Below the pieces are notes generated by a model that searched no databases, was not told the origin of the DNA, and was given only the letters and a program-made list of their open reading frames with translations. DNA of 15,797 nt from Thermoplasmata archaeon (GTDB lineage Archaea > Thermoplasmatota > Thermoplasmata > SG8-5): assembly GCA_030655715.1 (NCBI GenBank), contig JAUSPR010000145.1, positions 1 to 15,797 on the forward strand. The letters run 5' to 3'. The position numbers and the translations under genes are program-made. This document shows, piece by piece, positions 15,300-15,797 of the stretch (positions within the stretch are counted from its first letter, which is position 1; the number at the start of each line of letters is the position of its first letter).

Positions 15300-15318
15300 G
15301 CTTGACATAACGGGACGC

Positions 15319-15797
15319 ATGAGTCCCCCGATTCCAGAGCCAGTCATTCTCCAGGGTCCGAAGGATTCCAGCCTGAACGCTGCGGTTGTGGGCTGTGGAG
15401 GCACTGGATGCAATATACTGGCCGAGGGAGAGCTGGCAAAGGTCATGACCACCATTGCCATAGGCTCGGAGCCCAGAACCATGGCATCCCTGAAGGTCGA
15501 TAAAAGTTTCATTGCCGACCCCAGAAAACTGGAGAGCTGCGCCTCGGTATCTGCCAAATCACTGAAACTGGCAGGCAACGAGCTGGAGAAAGAATTGTCA
15601 AGCTATCTTGAGGACGTGGACATAACATTCATTCTCGCAGGTCTCGGTGGCCTGAGCGGTGGCTGGGGCGCGGTACTGGCTTCTCGGGCATCGGTAGTTT
15701 CCAAGGGCTTTGGGTTCTGTGTGGCAAGCGTGCCATTTTCCGTTGAAGGTGGTTCCAGAAAGGACCGGGCAACCGCCCAGCTGAAAACCCTGGTCCA
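15319..15797 (+). CDS. divergent FtsZ/tubulin-superfamily GTPase-like protein (5' part, runs off the window)
   Basis: The first 159 codons of this gene are present with no stop before the window end. The protein begins MSPPIPEPVILQG. A glycine-rich nucleotide loop VVGCGGTGCNIL (23-34) matches the FtsZ VVGVGGGGGNA position. The segment TFILAGLGG (103-111) aligns with FtsZ FVTAGMGG, but the tubulin signature GTGTG that should follow is replaced by LSGGW. SVPFSVEGGSRKDRA (137-151) matches the PFSFEG..R motif of FtsZ. The FtsZ ANTD strand is replaced by TIAIGSEP, and the GxGAGG loop after it is not visible. It is therefore not the ordinary cell-division FtsZ. It resembles the non-canonical FtsZ-like families described in archaea and bacteria, whose roles are mostly unknown. 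The ATG has a TATA-like box 25 bp upstream and no Shine-Dalgarno sequence. Confidence 0.8.
   Translation, partial: MSPPIPEPVILQGPKDSSLNAAVVGCGGTGCNILAEGELAKVMTTIAIGSEPRTMASLKVDKSFIADPRKLESCASVSAKSLKLAGNELEKELSSYLEDVDITFILAGLGGLSGGWGAVLASRASVVSKGFGFCVASVPFSVEGGSRKDRATAQLKTLV

Noticed and set aside
15243..15578. N-terminal extension of cobA by 112 residues, from an ATG at 15578.
   Set aside because: The extension has no CobA family match and is antisense to the FtsZ-like gene, whose frame shows superfamily motifs. The TATA box and the family N-terminus both favour ATG 15242.

Overview
The window reads as chromosomal DNA of a euryarchaeon, most plausibly a Thermoplasmatota-type lineage (inference, moderate confidence). 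The evidence is the gene set: a LonB-type Lon protease, an archaeal NadM-type NMN adenylyltransferase, the archaeal repair nuclease EndoQ with a terminal PCNA-binding motif, a secreted C11 peptidase, and a divergent FtsZ/tubulin-superfamily protein. Several genes also have an A/T-rich TATA-like box about 25 bp upstream of the start codon, as in archaeal leaderless transcription. No rRNA, tRNA, CRISPR array or insertion sequence was seen, and no gene-free stretch exceeds 150 bp.

Region 1 (1-1848, + strand) is a tightly packed housekeeping operon. It holds the 3' end of lonB, a 62-residue Cys-rich protein, nadM and a stand-alone CinA C-terminal domain protein (pncC-type NMN deamidase). The last three overlap by 4 nt (ATGA), so they are probably translationally coupled. 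Two of them act on NMN.

Region 2 (about 1850-8680, + strand) is a complete Type I restriction-modification module in the order hsdR - fic - hsdS - hsdM. It has its own TATA box before hsdR. The fic gene encodes a Fic-domain protein with an intact active-site motif, an N-terminal inhibitory motif and a C-terminal winged-helix-like tail. An 82-bp imperfect palindrome with perfect 14-bp arms lies between hsdR and fic and ends at the fic Shine-Dalgarno sequence. By eye the module, especially hsdS, is more A/T-rich than the flanking genes, which fits a horizontally acquired defence cassette.

Region 3 (8683-15242, - strand) has two operons. The upstream one is cobA-type cobalamin adenosyltransferase, then a membrane-anchored clostripain-like (C11) peptidase, then EndoQ, with overlaps of 1 and 4 nt. 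The downstream one is tldD and tldE/pmbA, overlapping by 4 nt. The tldD promoter region carries a dyad that overlaps a possible TATA box.

Region 4 (15319-15797, + strand) is the 5' part of a gene that runs off the window. It encodes an FtsZ/tubulin-superfamily protein with a recognisable glycine-rich loop and a PFS.EG motif but an altered tubulin signature. It is transcribed divergently from cobA, and both genes appear leaderless.

The best candidates for undescribed biology are the Fic protein with its adjacent palindrome inside the restriction-modification operon, the divergent FtsZ-like gene, and the small Cys-rich protein coupled to nadM.
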